From: Fragum whitleyi
Taxonomy: Eukaryota; Mollusca; Bivalvia; Cardiida; Cardiidae
Reading direction: 5' to 3'
Length of the DNA stretch: 64,000 nt
NCBI GenBank assembly: GCA_948146395.1
Contig: OX411556.1
Coordinates: forward strand, 2,906,001 to 2,970,000
Made by a program: the position numbers and the translations under genes
Notes under the pieces: generated by a model
What the model saw: the letters and a program-made list of their open reading frames with translations, nothing else
Told to the model about the DNA's origin: nothing
Database searches by the model: none
Shown here: positions 1 to 10,893 of the stretch, in pieces
How the letters are laid out: each line of letters begins with the position of its first letter
Position numbering within the stretch: the stretch's first letter is position 1

Positions 1-409
1 ATTACACAATATTATGGTGTTATGTTGCACCATTGCTAACATCTATTTAAAAAGAAAGGAAAACTGGTTTGCGATAATGTTGACAAAATAAATGGAAATT
101 TGATGTTTCAAAAGATCATTTTGAGAGTTTTTATTTCAGGTTAAAGTAGTACCCAGTAAGAACATTTGTCTACATTTTGATCAAATTAAGGCAAATTTTA
201 TCCAGCCGTAATGAAGTTGTTGGTTTTGAACAAAATATCCTTTTTCCATAATGGTTTGGATATTCTGTTATGAGATGGGGCCTCTAATGTTGTGCTCATC
301 TACAGCTTCAATTTGACATATTGTTTAGCTGGGCAAACAGTCTCTTTTGTTAATAGAAGTAGCATTAAATTTGGTTAAAAAACTCTTTATATGAACCTTA
401 AAGAATCGT
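1..409. other. Unannotated AT-rich DNA
   Basis: No gene, RNA or repeat family could be recognised here. Sequence immediately preceding the first M1 MITE. Confidence 0.4.
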
Positions 410-845
410 ACAGTTTACAACGTCGTGAAATTGACAAGAATGATTTTGGAATGATTTTGGAATGAAATTGAATGAGTATGTGGAGCGAGTCTTGAGTGAA
501 ATTCAAGGGAGGTAATCCACACTCGCTAATTTTGTTCAACGTGAACAAAATTAGCTATATTAATCACCTACATTTAAAAAGAAATACGTTTTTTCTGTTT
601 GTGTGTCTTCATGGACCAATTGGACACTTTGTAATCCACACTAGCAAATAAAATCGTAAAATAATTTGATCGATTTGAATTAACTGTTGATTGTCTTGGC
701 CGATTTCGAAATGCTTTCTAAAAATTTCGGAGCGTTTTTGATCGATTTGAGTGAGTGTTTGGAAAAAATGAATTGAGCGATGAGTGAGCGATTAAGAATG
801 GTTTTGATTGAGATGATTGTCAATTTCACGATGTAGTTAACTGTA
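410..845 (-). mobile_element. M1 MITE copy 1, subfamily A, full length
   Basis: Both ends match the family terminal inverted repeat: TACAGTTTACAAC at the left and GTAGTTAACTGTA at the right, so TA duplications flank CAGT-type ends. The central palindrome around 508-570 (GGGAGGTAATCC ... AACAAAATTAGC) is present. The A-type middle segment (GTGTGTCTTCATGGACCAAT) and the left arm (GAGTGAGTGTTTGG) follow in reverse orientation. TA target plus CAGT termini point to mobilisation by a Tc1/mariner-like transposase; this is inference, because no transposase is encoded. Confidence 0.9.
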
Positions 846-1536
846 GTACATGACACTCGAACTCATGTTTAAGTATACCCTGATGCAAAAGCAATCACTT
901 ATTCTGGATAACGTAGCGCTCTTGTGCGTTTTTTCTATGAAACACCCCTGAGGTACGTATTGTATATGAGACGCAAAACAGCACAGTGTTCAGGGTACCA
1001 AAGCTCTCATATAAGGGTGCCCCGATATTTAGGCCCTATAACGCATAAGCTGGACTCTAGTCTCACTGGGCGGATTGCACAGACCGAGTGAGGCCGATAC
1101 GATCATTCTACCTTCCAGTGAAATAGTCTCTTTTATGCGATCTCCGCTTGAACTCTTTTAGAACTTGTTAAATATTTTATCTATAATATCTATTTAAATA
1201 TCACAAGATGGCGTAACTCTATCACATAGATGATATTGAATGAGTGGTCATTGAATACCGAATTTATTAAACGAGTCATCTCACGAGTTTATCAGTTTCT
1301 GTATTTTGTGCGCATAAATTTGATATTCTTTCTAAAATATGACCCGAATTTTTTGCGAAAAATTGTCAAAATTCTTGAAATTCAACATTCCAATTTTTCG
1401 TGTAACTTATAACGCCGATTAAAACTGACGTCACAATATATACATTATGACGTCATTTTTAGCTCTTGCTAAATAGCGTCGCTTTTCGCACTAACCTTAT
1501 TTGCACCGAGGCCGTAGCCCGAAAACACGTCGTAAA
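846..1536. other. Intergenic DNA with diverged repeat
   Basis: About 1190-1412 resembles the reverse complement of about 15200-15330 (shared core ATTGAATRARTGGTC and AAACGRGTCATCT). Two TGACGTCA palindromes lie at about 1427-1455. No gene is supported; the 60-codon open frame here belongs to the repeat. Confidence 0.35.
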
Positions 1537-1957
1537 TACAGTTAGTTATTTATCGTGAAATTAAATTGACAAGGTGAATGGTTTAAGAATGATCTCTCAT
1601 TAAAAATTGAATATGTGTGAGGAGTGAGTTTTGATGAACCTAGGCGAGGTAAGTCAATATGGTTAACTTCGTCTACCAATAGGACGAAATTAGCAATAAT
1701 CTTTTTACCCCCCCCCCCCCCCCTTTATTAAGATCTATGTACTTGCCATTGAGTTTCTTCACAGACCAATAATATGCTATAAAACCAACAGCAAACAAAA
1801 TTATGGAACGATTCCCCATGCCCCACACCCCTCCTACCCCAAATTTGGAGCGTTTTTGAATGGCTTGAGTAAGTATTTCGGATGTATGAATCAACACAGA
1901 GCGAGCCTTTAAGAATGGTATTGGTCGAGGTAAATTTCAATTTATTCATTAACTGTA
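1537..1957 (-). mobile_element. M1 MITE copy 2, diverged
   Basis: Ends are TACAGTTAGTTATTTATCG and ATTCATTAACTGTA. It keeps the arm sequence TTTGGAGCGTTTTTGAATGG and a drifted central palindrome (GACGAAATTAGCAATAA). A C homopolymer of about 17 nt has replaced the middle of the palindrome's right arm. Confidence 0.75.
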
Positions 1958-2139
1958 TAGGTGTATTTTCAAAACTGAGCTCTGACCTATGCGTTGAGTC
2001 CATTACCATAGGTATATGAGTACATCTAAGGATCAAAGACAAGCACTAAGTTTCATTTGAAAGGTAATTTGTATCTTTGTTATGTCTGTTTTATCTTTTT
2101 TGAAAGAATAGCATGCAAATTTAACCGTTAAAAGTAGAT

Positions 2140-2660
2140 TCCACGGCTCACCGCTCAAAATCTACCTTTACACCGCAAGGTTGCCGCACGGACGCCGTGC
2201 GATGTTTAATTGGCCAATATTTAGCTCATCATCCTAATGTCCCTAATCGGTCACCATACGGCGGGCGTATTGTTTACAGTTTAATTAGTTGACTGATCGC
2301 ACGGTGTGCGTGCGGGGATCGCGCGATTACACTGCGATTGTCGCACGGACACCATAAGGATTATTTTTTATCAGTTTTGAAAAACCATGGAGATATTGAA
2401 CGATTTTGTTACGCATAAGCCGTAGAAAATAAAACTTTGCAATCTCAAAAAATATCAAACAAAAATCGAAGGCTGCGATATCGTACGGCAGTAGACCTTA
2501 CGATTTAACCGAGTACGTAGCCCATAAACATGTTCTAAAGGCAAGGTCGTCGCACTGTTTTGCGGTCTACAATAGTTTCAGATGATGCATGGCCTTCGAG
2601 CGGGGATCGCGCTATTGCCGCGCCTTCGCCGTAAGCACCTCCTTCCCCCCCCCCCCCCCC
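2140..2660. repeat. CpG-rich segment, probable transposon remnant
   Basis: This block stands out from the AT-rich surroundings through clustered CpG and repeated GCACGG/CCGTGC words in both orientations (for example GCACGGACGCCGTGC near 2187 and GTCGCACGGACACC near 2339). GGGGATCGCG occurs twice (about 2314 and 2600). It ends in a poly-C run at about 2646. No open frame of note. A decayed repeat is more likely than a promoter island. Confidence 0.4.
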
Positions 2661-2771
2661 ATTATTCTCCTGACAGGATGATTTAAAGCCGTGCGGACAC
2701 TGGACGATTTTTTTCTTTTACACTTCAAAAGTTGTAAAGAGATAATAAAAAACACATTTTTGTGAAGTATA

Positions 2772-2777
2772 TTTATT
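2772..2777 (-). terminator. Candidate polyadenylation signal of SCP-1
   Basis: An AATAAA hexamer on the minus strand about 400 nt downstream of the SCP-1 stop codon. The intervening sequence is free of recognised repeats. The match is short and the region AT-rich, so support is modest. Confidence 0.35.
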
Positions 2778-3175
2778 AGGATTTAATAAATAAAGGCTAT
2801 GATATCAAAATAAAAAATCAACTCATTCCGGCCGGAATCAAATACTATAAGAGAATGTTTTGAAAATATACGTTCTAAACTACTTCTATTGATATACTTC
2901 AAATTTCAAAGATATACTTTCGATATTTAGATAAAACTTGGAAGAAGTGGTCCACCATAGTAATGGTCAAAAGGGTCAAGGAAAAAAATCTTCGAATACA
3001 CTTCGATACATTACATGTTATAATGTAACGTGCACGCACCTGCTTCTGGTTACGTCAGATATGACGTCATCCAACAAACCAGCTCCGGTTCGTACGAGGC
3101 AATTATTGGTCAATCAAGTTCTGGTGAGCTTATAGAACTTAGGCATGTTAAAATTGTTATTGTATTTAGGGCTTT

Positions 3176-4344
3176 CTATTTTTTCACACTTTTTTCAAAC
3201 GCAGTTTTCACAATGCTTCCTTTTGAGCCATCGCAACCGCAGACGAAATCTATCCAGGAATCAACGACTGTACGAAGTGGAACGAGGCCGTCTACGGGTT
3301 TATATGCGTTAAAGAACGTTTGGTCAGTTGCTACATTCTCGTGACCGTAGGCTTTAAAGGCGATGCGGAACTCATCTTCGGAGATACTTCTATCCTTGTT
3401 TGTATCAATTACGTCGAAGAAGGTGTCAAAGCATTTGTCCATTTGCTTTTTGAATGCAGCTGTATCTTTTTCGTAATCTGTTTTCAAGGCGTCTACGAAT
3501 TCAGCTTCGGAAATTTCCCCCTTTTTGCCCCTGAAGATGTAGGTGTTCCACCATGACTCGAAGTTTTCACTAACCTTTTTGGCTTTTTCTGTGTCTAAAT
3601 GATGCATGTCGGTAAACTTGCTCCTGAAAATAGACAAACTTTTCATTTTCATCTATTTATTACCTCCCTTAATAAAATATACGAAATTTTCTTTTTCATG
3701 GACATATTAGGCGCTTAAAAATCCACACTAGGCAATAAAATCGTGGAATAATTGGATCAATTTAACTTAGACGTTGAATCTCTTGGTCGACTGAATTGTT
3801 TCTAAAGATTTTGGAGCGTTTTTTATAGATTTGAGTGAGTGTTTAGAGTGAATGAATAAAGTGCTGAGTGAGAAATCTGGAATGATTTTGATCGGAATGA
3901 TTGTCAATTTCACGATGTAGTTAAACGTAGCCACCAGTTGCTAGTCTACAAAGGTCTACGACTATCAAACTATTGGTCGAAGAAGGTCGAAAGAGTGAGT
4001 GACGCCGTCAGGAAACGCCGTCAGGAAATAAACCTGGGACCTTTTAAATCGTTTTCCGACGCGCTTCCACGGCGCTATTCAACCTGAAAACGTGAAAGTA
4101 TTCGAAGCTTTGAATTGCAGAAATTTAATCTAAAAATAGTGTCTGTAATTTTACCCTTTTCTTTGTACGACTAAGTTCAAAAGTACGCGACACTTAAAGA
4201 ATTAATATTCGCACTTCAAAAACACAATTACATGTAACCGTACCTTGATTCCTCGACGTCCTCGAAAGAGATCGTACCGTCGTGGTTGACATCCAGGGAA
4301 TCGTACCAGATCTTCCATTTAGCGATCAAGAAATCGTTGGCCAT
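3176..4344 (-). CDS. Sarcoplasmic calcium-binding protein, SCP-1 (two coding exons)
   Basis: EF-hand Ca2+-buffering protein of invertebrate muscle cytosol. Coding exons are 4344-4244 and 3623-3176, joined across a 620-bp intron with donor AAG|GTACGG and acceptor TTTTCAG|GAGC. The splice falls inside an Arg codon and gives 182 residues, within the usual SCP length. EF-hand 1 (residues 18-29, DVNHDGTISFED) and EF-hand 3 (107-118, DTNKDRSISEDE, Arg where Gly is usual) keep liganding residues. Loops 2 (about 64-75) and 4 (about 140-151) lack the acidic positions. Active sites I and III match what is known of scallop SCP. The ATG directly follows a TTCCAG acceptor, so an untranslated upstream exon is likely. 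An in-frame Met upstream of exon 2 lies within the intron and is not the start. Paralogue of SCP-2. Recognised from motifs; no search was run. Confidence 0.92.
3655..3926 (-). mobile_element. M1 MITE copy 3, half element in SCP-1 intron
   Basis: Begins at the right arm of the central palindrome (ATTACCTCCCTTAATAAAAT) and runs to the terminal repeat (TCACGATGTAGTTAA). It holds the A-type middle and the left arm in reverse orientation, while the other half is absent. It lies within about 30 bp of the SCP-1 exon 2 acceptor. Confidence 0.85.
3931..4085 (-). mobile_element. tRNA-derived SINE in SCP-1 intron
   Basis: Resembles the element at 28438-28706: both share AAGGTCTACGA / TAGGTCTACGA, GGGACCTTTT and TTCCGACGCGC. 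Read on the minus strand, GGTCCCAGGTTTATTTCC is a degenerate B-box region. GACGCCGTCAGGAAA is partly duplicated inside this copy. Confidence 0.6.
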
Positions 4345-4418
4345 CTGGAATGAGAAAAGCGAAAAACTTGAAATATGGAACTTAAACATCGAATTGAGAC
4401 TGAGACAGTTATGAACAT

Positions 4419-4625
4419 TGTGAAATTGACGACCATTTCAAGATCATTCTGATTAACTCAGCGCTCCATTACTTGGATTTCAATAACTCGTTCATAACGC
4501 TTATTATCATTCAAAACTCTCCATAAACGATAAAAGCTTCCCTAAAATCGATCGAAAGCGCCAATGTCATTCAACGATTTAAATTGCTGGCGTGAATTTA
4601 AAAGGCCCAGATTGGTTAAAAAAAC
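4419..4625 (+). mobile_element. M1 MITE copy 4, degenerate left arm
   Basis: TGAAATTGACGACCATTTC, then CTCAGCGCTCCATTA, then GCTGGCGTGAATTTAAAAGG follow the order of the M1 left arm and A-type middle, with many substitutions. No right terminus is clear. It lies upstream of SCP-1 exon 1, probably inside the 5' UTR intron. Confidence 0.5.
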
Positions 4626-5033
4626 ACACACACATTAATAAATCATTGCGTAGTCATATTATCTAACATCGAGTAATTTCGATCATACACATTCATATCA
4701 CTCATTCCAATTTGCTCATTCCACTCTTTAAATATCGATCTAAAGTCATTCCTCAGATCAAAATAAAACAAGAGCACAGCCTACGGGTGCTTATGCTAGG
4801 CATAAGCGCCTGTACCAACACCAACACCAACAACAACACCTACACCAACGTGAACGACGCAAATGTGATAACAATATCTCGAGTTTTCTCCGAAGACAAC
4901 CGAGCTAGACGGAAATGATGACTTCGATACCTTAACAAAACTACTCTCGGCCCTATGTTGTGAGTACTGGGGTAAAGCGTCTCATCGTGATGATTTTGGT
5001 GAATAAACACAATGTAAGATTACTTTAAAATAT

Positions 5034-5176
5034 AAGTTAGTGGACAAGTAATAGTTTCGCAACGTTTCGGGAGTATTGAACTTTAACAGTGATTTTCATT
5101 TGGAAATCTCGGTCAACATTGTGAAAGTTTATGAGTTCCACAGTGTTGCAAAACTAGTACGGGTCCACTACCTTAA
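5034..5176. repeat. C-family palindrome 1
   Basis: Foldback element starting AAGTTAGTGGACAAGTAATAG and ending GTACGGGTCCACTACCTTAA; the arms are approximate inverted repeats. Diverged copy. Confidence 0.75.
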
Positions 5177-6350
5177 AAATTTATGCGTTTAGAAATTCCC
5201 TTTTCTTCGAAGCTCTTTATCCTTTGTATAAGATTAATGATCGGCCTAGACACATAGTAGATGTTCGTGTAGAACAAGAGGGCCACCAGCACGGCTCACG
5301 ATAGCTTTCTTGAATACTTTACGAATGCGATGCATGATAAAAAAAAAAAAACTTGCAATAAAAAGTTTTGGGAAGGGTTAATAAAGGATCAATGAGGCTA
5401 AATTGGTTAAAATTTGGAGATGTTTATAAACTTGTGTGCAAAGCGGGTTATATTTGAAATCAATTTGCATCGTTTTGTTATACGGAGTGCAGGACAACTT
5501 TTAATTTGTGACCCGGCTGAAACAACAACAACAACTACAATAAGCGTCCTTTCAAGGTTTCGTGCGAGTTTCATCACCTTTTTTCAAAAAAGTTTCGAGT
5601 CAGGTATTTTATTTTTCTGTCCACTAAGTGAACAAACTATTGGAATTCATTTAATAACTGTTGTACAGTCATACACGTGACGATATGATTTCCATGCCCA
5701 ATTCAAATGGCCGATTAGAACTTGGGTTTAGTTTGATTTTGAAATTTTATGCTCATTCGATTGGAAGATTACTAGACAGAGTTCGATTCGTAGACTGGTA
5801 ACATAGGCAAGGACCGATGACATAAAGCCATGTTTAATCAACAGACACTTGACTGTGTCCTTTAAAGGCAAGAGTCATCATCCCGTCACGTGATTTCACT
5901 TGCGGCTAACATTCACTTTGGCTAATGAATGTCGTAAAACCAATAAAGTCTGCCTAATAATATACATGCGCGGGACTTATTACCCCTTCTTGGTTAATTT
6001 CCGATAACCTAAGAGCCTCTCAGGATTATATAATGAGTATTACGAGACTAATAACTATAGCTATTAATGTTCTTATACAAACTAATAAGCCTCGTTTGTT
6101 ACAGTGGTGTTTCTTAATGAGAATCATTCTTATCTTCCAACTGTGATGTGAGGATTAGAGACATTCCTTGTCATTAAAGTCGAGGGTGTTTCTGAGCACA
6201 AAAGGGGGAATATGCTAGTCAACTTACAACCGGGTGATTTGTGGGATATACAATAACATTGACATGGCTGATGTTTGGTTGAGTAACCAACTATATTGAC
6301 TCTAATGGTGATACAACATTTTGACTATCACGCGGCTCCCGTCCCTGGCC
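5177..6350. other. Intergenic DNA upstream of SCP-1
   Basis: No gene supported. An A-run lies at 5340-5351. Short open frames lack recognisable domains. Any SCP-1 promoter or untranslated first exon could lie here but could not be identified. Confidence 0.3.
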
Positions 6351-6356
6351 TTCATC

Positions 6357-6400
6357 AAAAACAAAAAACAAAAAAAAAAAAAAAAAAAAAAAAAAAACAA
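6357..6400. repeat. A-rich tract
   Basis: CAAAAACAAAAAAC followed by a long uninterrupted A run. It may be the tail of a plus-strand retroposon, but no body could be recognised upstream. Confidence 0.6.
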
Positions 6401-6785
6401 TAATAGCAACAAAACATATGACACTACAGATTTACATTTTAAAGTAAGTGATCAAACGCCAGTTTTCCCTTTACCTTTGTAGAGAACATGGACATTTAAT
6501 AACTCACTTAACCTTGCACATCTATATTCACTGCTACTGGTGAGAAGAGTAACAGACTTCCCAAGTTTGTAACATTGTCGCTCAATTGGTCTTTGTAGAG
6601 ATGTTTCATTTTGTCTGATTTGTAAATTTGGAAAATGTTTGGAATTTGTAACAATGGGCAAAGATATTCTGAATATTGAAAAATAAAAAAAAATGCCTTG
6701 GGCGAATAAAGTAAACGTATTTTATTTTCGCAATTAACGAACGAACGAATCTTTTATTAAAGTGATATGCTATATACAATATAAA

Positions 6786-7440
6786 CAGAACAGAACAGAA
6801 CATAAGTTTATTAAAGACGTTTAGCATATAAGCTCATAGTCCAAAATTACAACATATAACATAACTTACAGTGGAAAAGGCATGACACATTAACAAACAA
6901 AATTAAACCAAACATGAAAAATAGCGAGAGTAACAAAAATAAGCTGTTTATTCGTTCTCAACAGAGTAGAAGGATCATCTCATCTGTAGAGAATTAAGGT
7001 AGAATGAAGATAATTTGACTAATACTTTTTTATTTTCAGTGTTAAGTAATGTAGTAAACTTTAACATATTAGGTTTCTTGGTGTAGAATGAGGGAATATA
7101 TTTAGATCTTAACTCTTCATAAAATGGACAGACCAATGTGACGTGAAATTCATCTTCAATATCCCCAAGATTACATACTTTGCAAATCCTGTCATTTCGG
7201 TTAATATTTTGATGGCGACCGGTCTCGACTTTTAAATCATGGGAGTATAGTCTTATTTTTGCCATAATGTTTCGCTGTTTTCTATTTTCGAGAAGTAGCA
7301 TGTATTTTGACATTTCATAATTAAATTTCAGATTTCGAAAGAGAGTAAGAGAGGACGAAAGCTCCATAGATGCGTTCCATTTACTAATGTATATATCTTT
7401 AACCCTATTCTCAAAAATCGGATTAAATTTTTCCATAATT
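6786..7440 (-). mobile_element. 5'-truncated LINE fragment (ORF2 C-terminus and 3' UTR)
   Basis: An open frame at 7436-6975 (153 codons) aligns with the last part of the LINE ORF2 at 16897-20328. It has a Trp-anchored helical region, then SHDLKVETGRHQN, then a CX2C...H...C cluster (CKVCN ... FHVTLVCPFYEELR). The 3' UTR follows and ends AATAAACTTATG before three TTCTG units, a typical short tandem LINE tail. The 5' part of the element is missing. It belongs to a LINE lineage distinct from the full-length copy but shared with the fragment at 22392. Confidence 0.85.
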
Positions 7441-8187
7441 ACGGATTCTTGGTATAAAAAATATCAAGAGCAAAGGCAATTTTACACCCATCCGCGTTGG
7501 ATCTACAAGTCGCGTTGAACATAAAACATATACAAAAATTTATATATTTGCATGACAAAAGGATTACTATGCGTACAAACAAAGAGAAAAAGTAGAATTC
7601 GATATTTCGACTTGTCGATCGTACACGAATGTTATTCTATCATAGGTCACAATAGCGTATTCGAGTAATACGAAAACATGTTATGGCTTTTGAATGTTTC
7701 AACTTTCTAAATTTTGGTAAAGCAAAACAAGAAAAAGCTTATCTATATATTGAGCTTCTTAGTATCCGAAAGGCATTAAATGTGAATATTGAATTATAGA
7801 TAAAGTTCTCATTTACTGATAATTTCAACTGTTCTTCGTAGTTTACTGTTTTAAAATTTATGATTTAAACTGTTACTTTTTCAAATCATTCATTCCGAAA
7901 ATATTCATTTTTTTGTACATTTAAGGAGAAAGTGTATTTCGTCCTAAGACTAATGATTGATTATACAATTTCCATAATATGCAAGAACCGCAAATAAATT
8001 CCAAGAGATATTGGACTATTTACAATTATTACATGCATCAATGTTCTAGTCAAATTAGTTGTACCCTTGTGATGTACTTATACAATTAATATACAAGAAA
8101 TTATATCAAATGGCAATTAAAGTAGTCCACCTTTAATGAAAAATACTGAAATCGGCATGACTCGTGTTTTCTTAGATGCATTTTCCT
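7441..8187. other. Intergenic AT-rich DNA
   Basis: No gene, RNA or repeat could be supported. Confidence 0.3.
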
Positions 8188-8352
8188 TTAAGGTAGTGGT
8201 CCCGAAATAGTTCCACAACATTTCGCACCATGTGTTCGTTCACAATGTTAATCTATGTTTCCTAATGGAAACCATTAGGAAACCTCGGTTTACACTGTTA
8301 AAGTTCATTACTTCCAAAATGTTGCGGAACTATTACTGGTCCACTACCTTAA
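8188..8352. repeat. C-family palindrome 2
   Basis: Starts TTAAGGTAGTGGTCCCG and ends CTGGTCCACTACCTTAAG, with internal CCTAATGG/CCATTAGG and GTTTCCTAATGG/AGGAAACCTCGG. Near-complete foldback of about 160 bp. Confidence 0.9.
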
Positions 8353-8648
8353 GAATGGACTGACAGGAATTGAGTATCCATTGACTGTATTAGTTTACAA
8401 AAGTTATTTTTTGTATCTATGTCTTCATTATTGTCAGTATTAATCACCATATTGTGTTTTATACATGTTTGTTTTTGACCTCATGGGTCTGGTTGTGATT
8501 TGACATAAAAAACATAATATTTAATGAAAAATATTGAAATCGGCATGGCTCGTCTTTTTTCAGATGCATTTTCCTTAAAGAATGCTAGCGGAATATTATG
8601 ACGTAATATAATCGATCATATCATTTAAGATTCTTTCCGCAAGCTCTA

Positions 8649-8760
8649 CGTTCAAGATGACAAAACGGTACAAATAGTTTGCCAATTATATCCCGCTTTG
8701 CACGAGCAAAGCGGGGTATAAATGGAAAACTATTTGCACCGTTTTGCTATCCTGAATGCA
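8649..8760. repeat. D-family hairpin 1
   Basis: CGTTCAAGATGACAAAACGG at the left is mirrored by CCGTTTTGCTATCCTGAATG at the right. The inner arms are TATCCCGCTTTGCACG and GCAAAGCGGGGTATAA. Confidence 0.85.
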
Positions 8761-8892
8761 AGGCTGTTGTGGATAGCTTAAACGTTTGTCTGCCCCTTGC
8801 AGACACATAAGCAACAACAATAACAACACCACCACCACCACCAACAACAAATAAAACATATTTTTTATGAAAGGGAATTAATGATTCTTTCG

Positions 8893-9031
8893 TACAATAG
8901 GACGAAATTACGAAATTATCGATAAGTTTTTACCTCCCATTAGTTTCATTTAAAATTCGCTCATCCCACTCATTTAATTCCATTCCGAAATCATTGCAAA
9001 ATCATTCACTCTGTCAAATACATGATTTTTT
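8893..9031 (+). mobile_element. M1 MITE copy 5, right-arm fragment
   Basis: TTTACCTCCCATTAGTTTCA, AATTCGCTCATCCCACTCAT and ATCATTCACTCTGTCAAAT follow the M1 right-arm order. The final terminal repeat is degraded and the left half absent. Confidence 0.7.
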
Positions 9032-9731
9032 TTATCGGTATTTGCTTCAAGTGTACACAGGATTTGTGAAGGCTAAGAGCGGTAAATCCGTTTTTTAACC
9101 GCGTTCTTGTAAGTAGCTGGATTAAGATGCTGTCTATGATATAGGCAGGTAAAAGTCAGGAAATCGGACGACGATTTAGCAGGTTGGTTGAATCACAATT
9201 TTGCTAGCATCATTTTGTGTAATTCGAATTATGATTTTGTTCATAGGACGCACAGCAGGTACTTCATCAAAACTGACATGAAATGAGGAGACATAAACAT
9301 AGTATTTAAGTATTATTAGGTATTGTTGGGTCTCAGCCAATAGTCATAATGCACGTACACGAGCTTACACGTGCAGCTTATAATAATTTATTACTCGGTT
9401 GTCATTTTGTAGAGCTAATGGAATGAAGCCAATGTTCCCAAGTGCGGGTCTTTGACTCATAATTGACTCCACGAGATTCCTCTTTTGTTATAAATTAGGA
9501 TTACCACGAATAAATGTTCGCATCTAGAAATACACTGATTTCAAAGTGTTAGAAAAAAAAAGATATTTGTTTTTTTTTTAAATACCACCTCTTTTACAGT
9601 ATGTACGTACAATTGTACATGCATATTTTCAATAAAAACGAATTAGATCATATTTTTTAAAAAAATATAAGGTAAACAATAATAAGTACGCGCATTACAT
9701 ATTCCTTTTAGATTAAACAAGGTGTTAACAT
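9032..9731. other. Intergenic DNA
   Basis: No gene or repeat recognised. Confidence 0.3.
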
Positions 9732-10150
9732 CCATGGTCATTGTGTGAACAATGTGTGGTTAATCCATGGACATTGTGTGAACAATGTGTGGTTAATCCA
9801 TGGTCATTGTGTGAACATGTGTTGTTAATGTGTGGTCATTGTGTGAACAATGTGTGGTTAATGTGTGGTCATTGTGTGAACTATGTGTGGTTAATGTGTG
9901 GTCATTGTGTGAACTATGTGTGGTTAATGTGTGGTCATTGTGTGAACAATGTGTGGTTAATGTGTGGTCATTGTGTGAACAATGTGTGGTTAATGTGTGG
10001 TCATTGTGTGAACTATGTGTTGTTAATGTGTGGTCATTGTGTGAACAATGTGTGGTTAATGTTTGGTCATTGTGTGAACAATGTGTGGTTAATGTGTGGT
10101 CATTGTGTGAACTATGTGTGGTTAATGTGTGGCCGATGTGTGGTCAATGT
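9732..10150 (+). repeat. 33-bp minisatellite
   Basis: About 12-13 tandem copies of a 33-bp unit built around CATTGTGTGAACAATGTG followed by TGGTTAATGTG. Variation is limited: AACAATG versus AACTATG, and TTAATCC in the first units. Because 33 is a multiple of 3, two forward frames stay open across the array. No flanking exon or start context suggests translation. Confidence 0.95.
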
Positions 10151-10309
10151 AAAGGATATATCCATACTTTGACAGAATATTCAAATCATTATTGAAATAT
10201 ATAGTCTATAATCTTTTTTGTTCAAATCTATTCATTTTACATCAATTAGAATATACGTTTTTTACAAATTAGATTGATCCCCTCGATTCTAATGCCTGTG
10301 CCTAAACCA

Positions 10310-10432
10310 GAACTTGAGCAGAATTGGTGGACCAAGGAGTGAGCAAAGCTCGATAACAATTAACGGGTTTTTGAACTCGGGACCTCTTGGCCAAGAGGCC
10401 GGTGCTCTATCTCTAAACCACAAATACCACCT
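10310..10432 (-). mobile_element. tRNA-derived SINE-like sequence
   Basis: The minus strand reads GTGGTTTAGAGATAGAGC (A-box-like), then GGCCTCTTGGCC, then GTCCCGAGTTCAAAAACCC (B-box-like), in tRNA-like spacing. It is too diverged for a functional tRNA and carries extra 3' sequence. Confidence 0.5.
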
Positions 10433-10452
10433 AATTGTGTACATACGTGTAT

Positions 10453-10893
10453 TACAGTTAATTATATCGTGGAATTGACATTTAACTCAATCAACCCCAT
10501 TCTTAATCGCTCACTCAGCGCTCCATTCATTCATTCCAGACACTCACTCAAACCGTTCAAAAAACGCCCCAAACTCACTGAAAAACATATAACAACAACT
10601 TCGTTCAAAATGAAAATAGCTGGGGAAAAATCGGGATTTCACTTAATTATTGAAAGAATAAGCGTCTGGTAGGTTCTTGAAGAAATAGGGAGTTATCTTT
10701 AGAACTTTTATGCATATTTTATTAAAGGGAGGTAATCAATATTGCTAATTTTGTTCATCATGAACAAAATTTGCAATAATGGATTACCTCCCATTAAATT
10801 CACTCAAAACTCACTCCACACTTTCATTGAATTTCATTCCTAAATCATTCCATAATCATTCATCTTGTCAATTTCACGATGTTGTTAACTGTA
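10453..10893 (+). mobile_element. M1 MITE copy 6, subfamily B, full length
   Basis: TACAGTTAATTATATCG and GATGTTGTTAACTGTA ends; left arm CGCTCACTCAGCGCTCC; B-type middle (AAAATCGGGATTTCAC ... GTTCTTGAAGAAATAGGGAG); central palindrome at about 10725-10790. Confidence 0.92.

Noticed and set aside
7437..7515. Minus-strand SNADGCKIAF stretch resembling an EF-hand loop
   Set aside because: Spacing and ligand positions do not fit an EF-hand, a stop follows soon after, and there is no splice context; probably chance next to the LINE fragment.
9732..10150. CRISPR-like array
   Set aside because: Uniform 33-bp tandem units without unique spacers, in a eukaryotic genome.
9741..10195. Two long overlapping open frames with Cys/Val/Trp/His-rich repeats
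   Set aside because: Both are by-products of the 33-bp minisatellite, whose period is a multiple of three.
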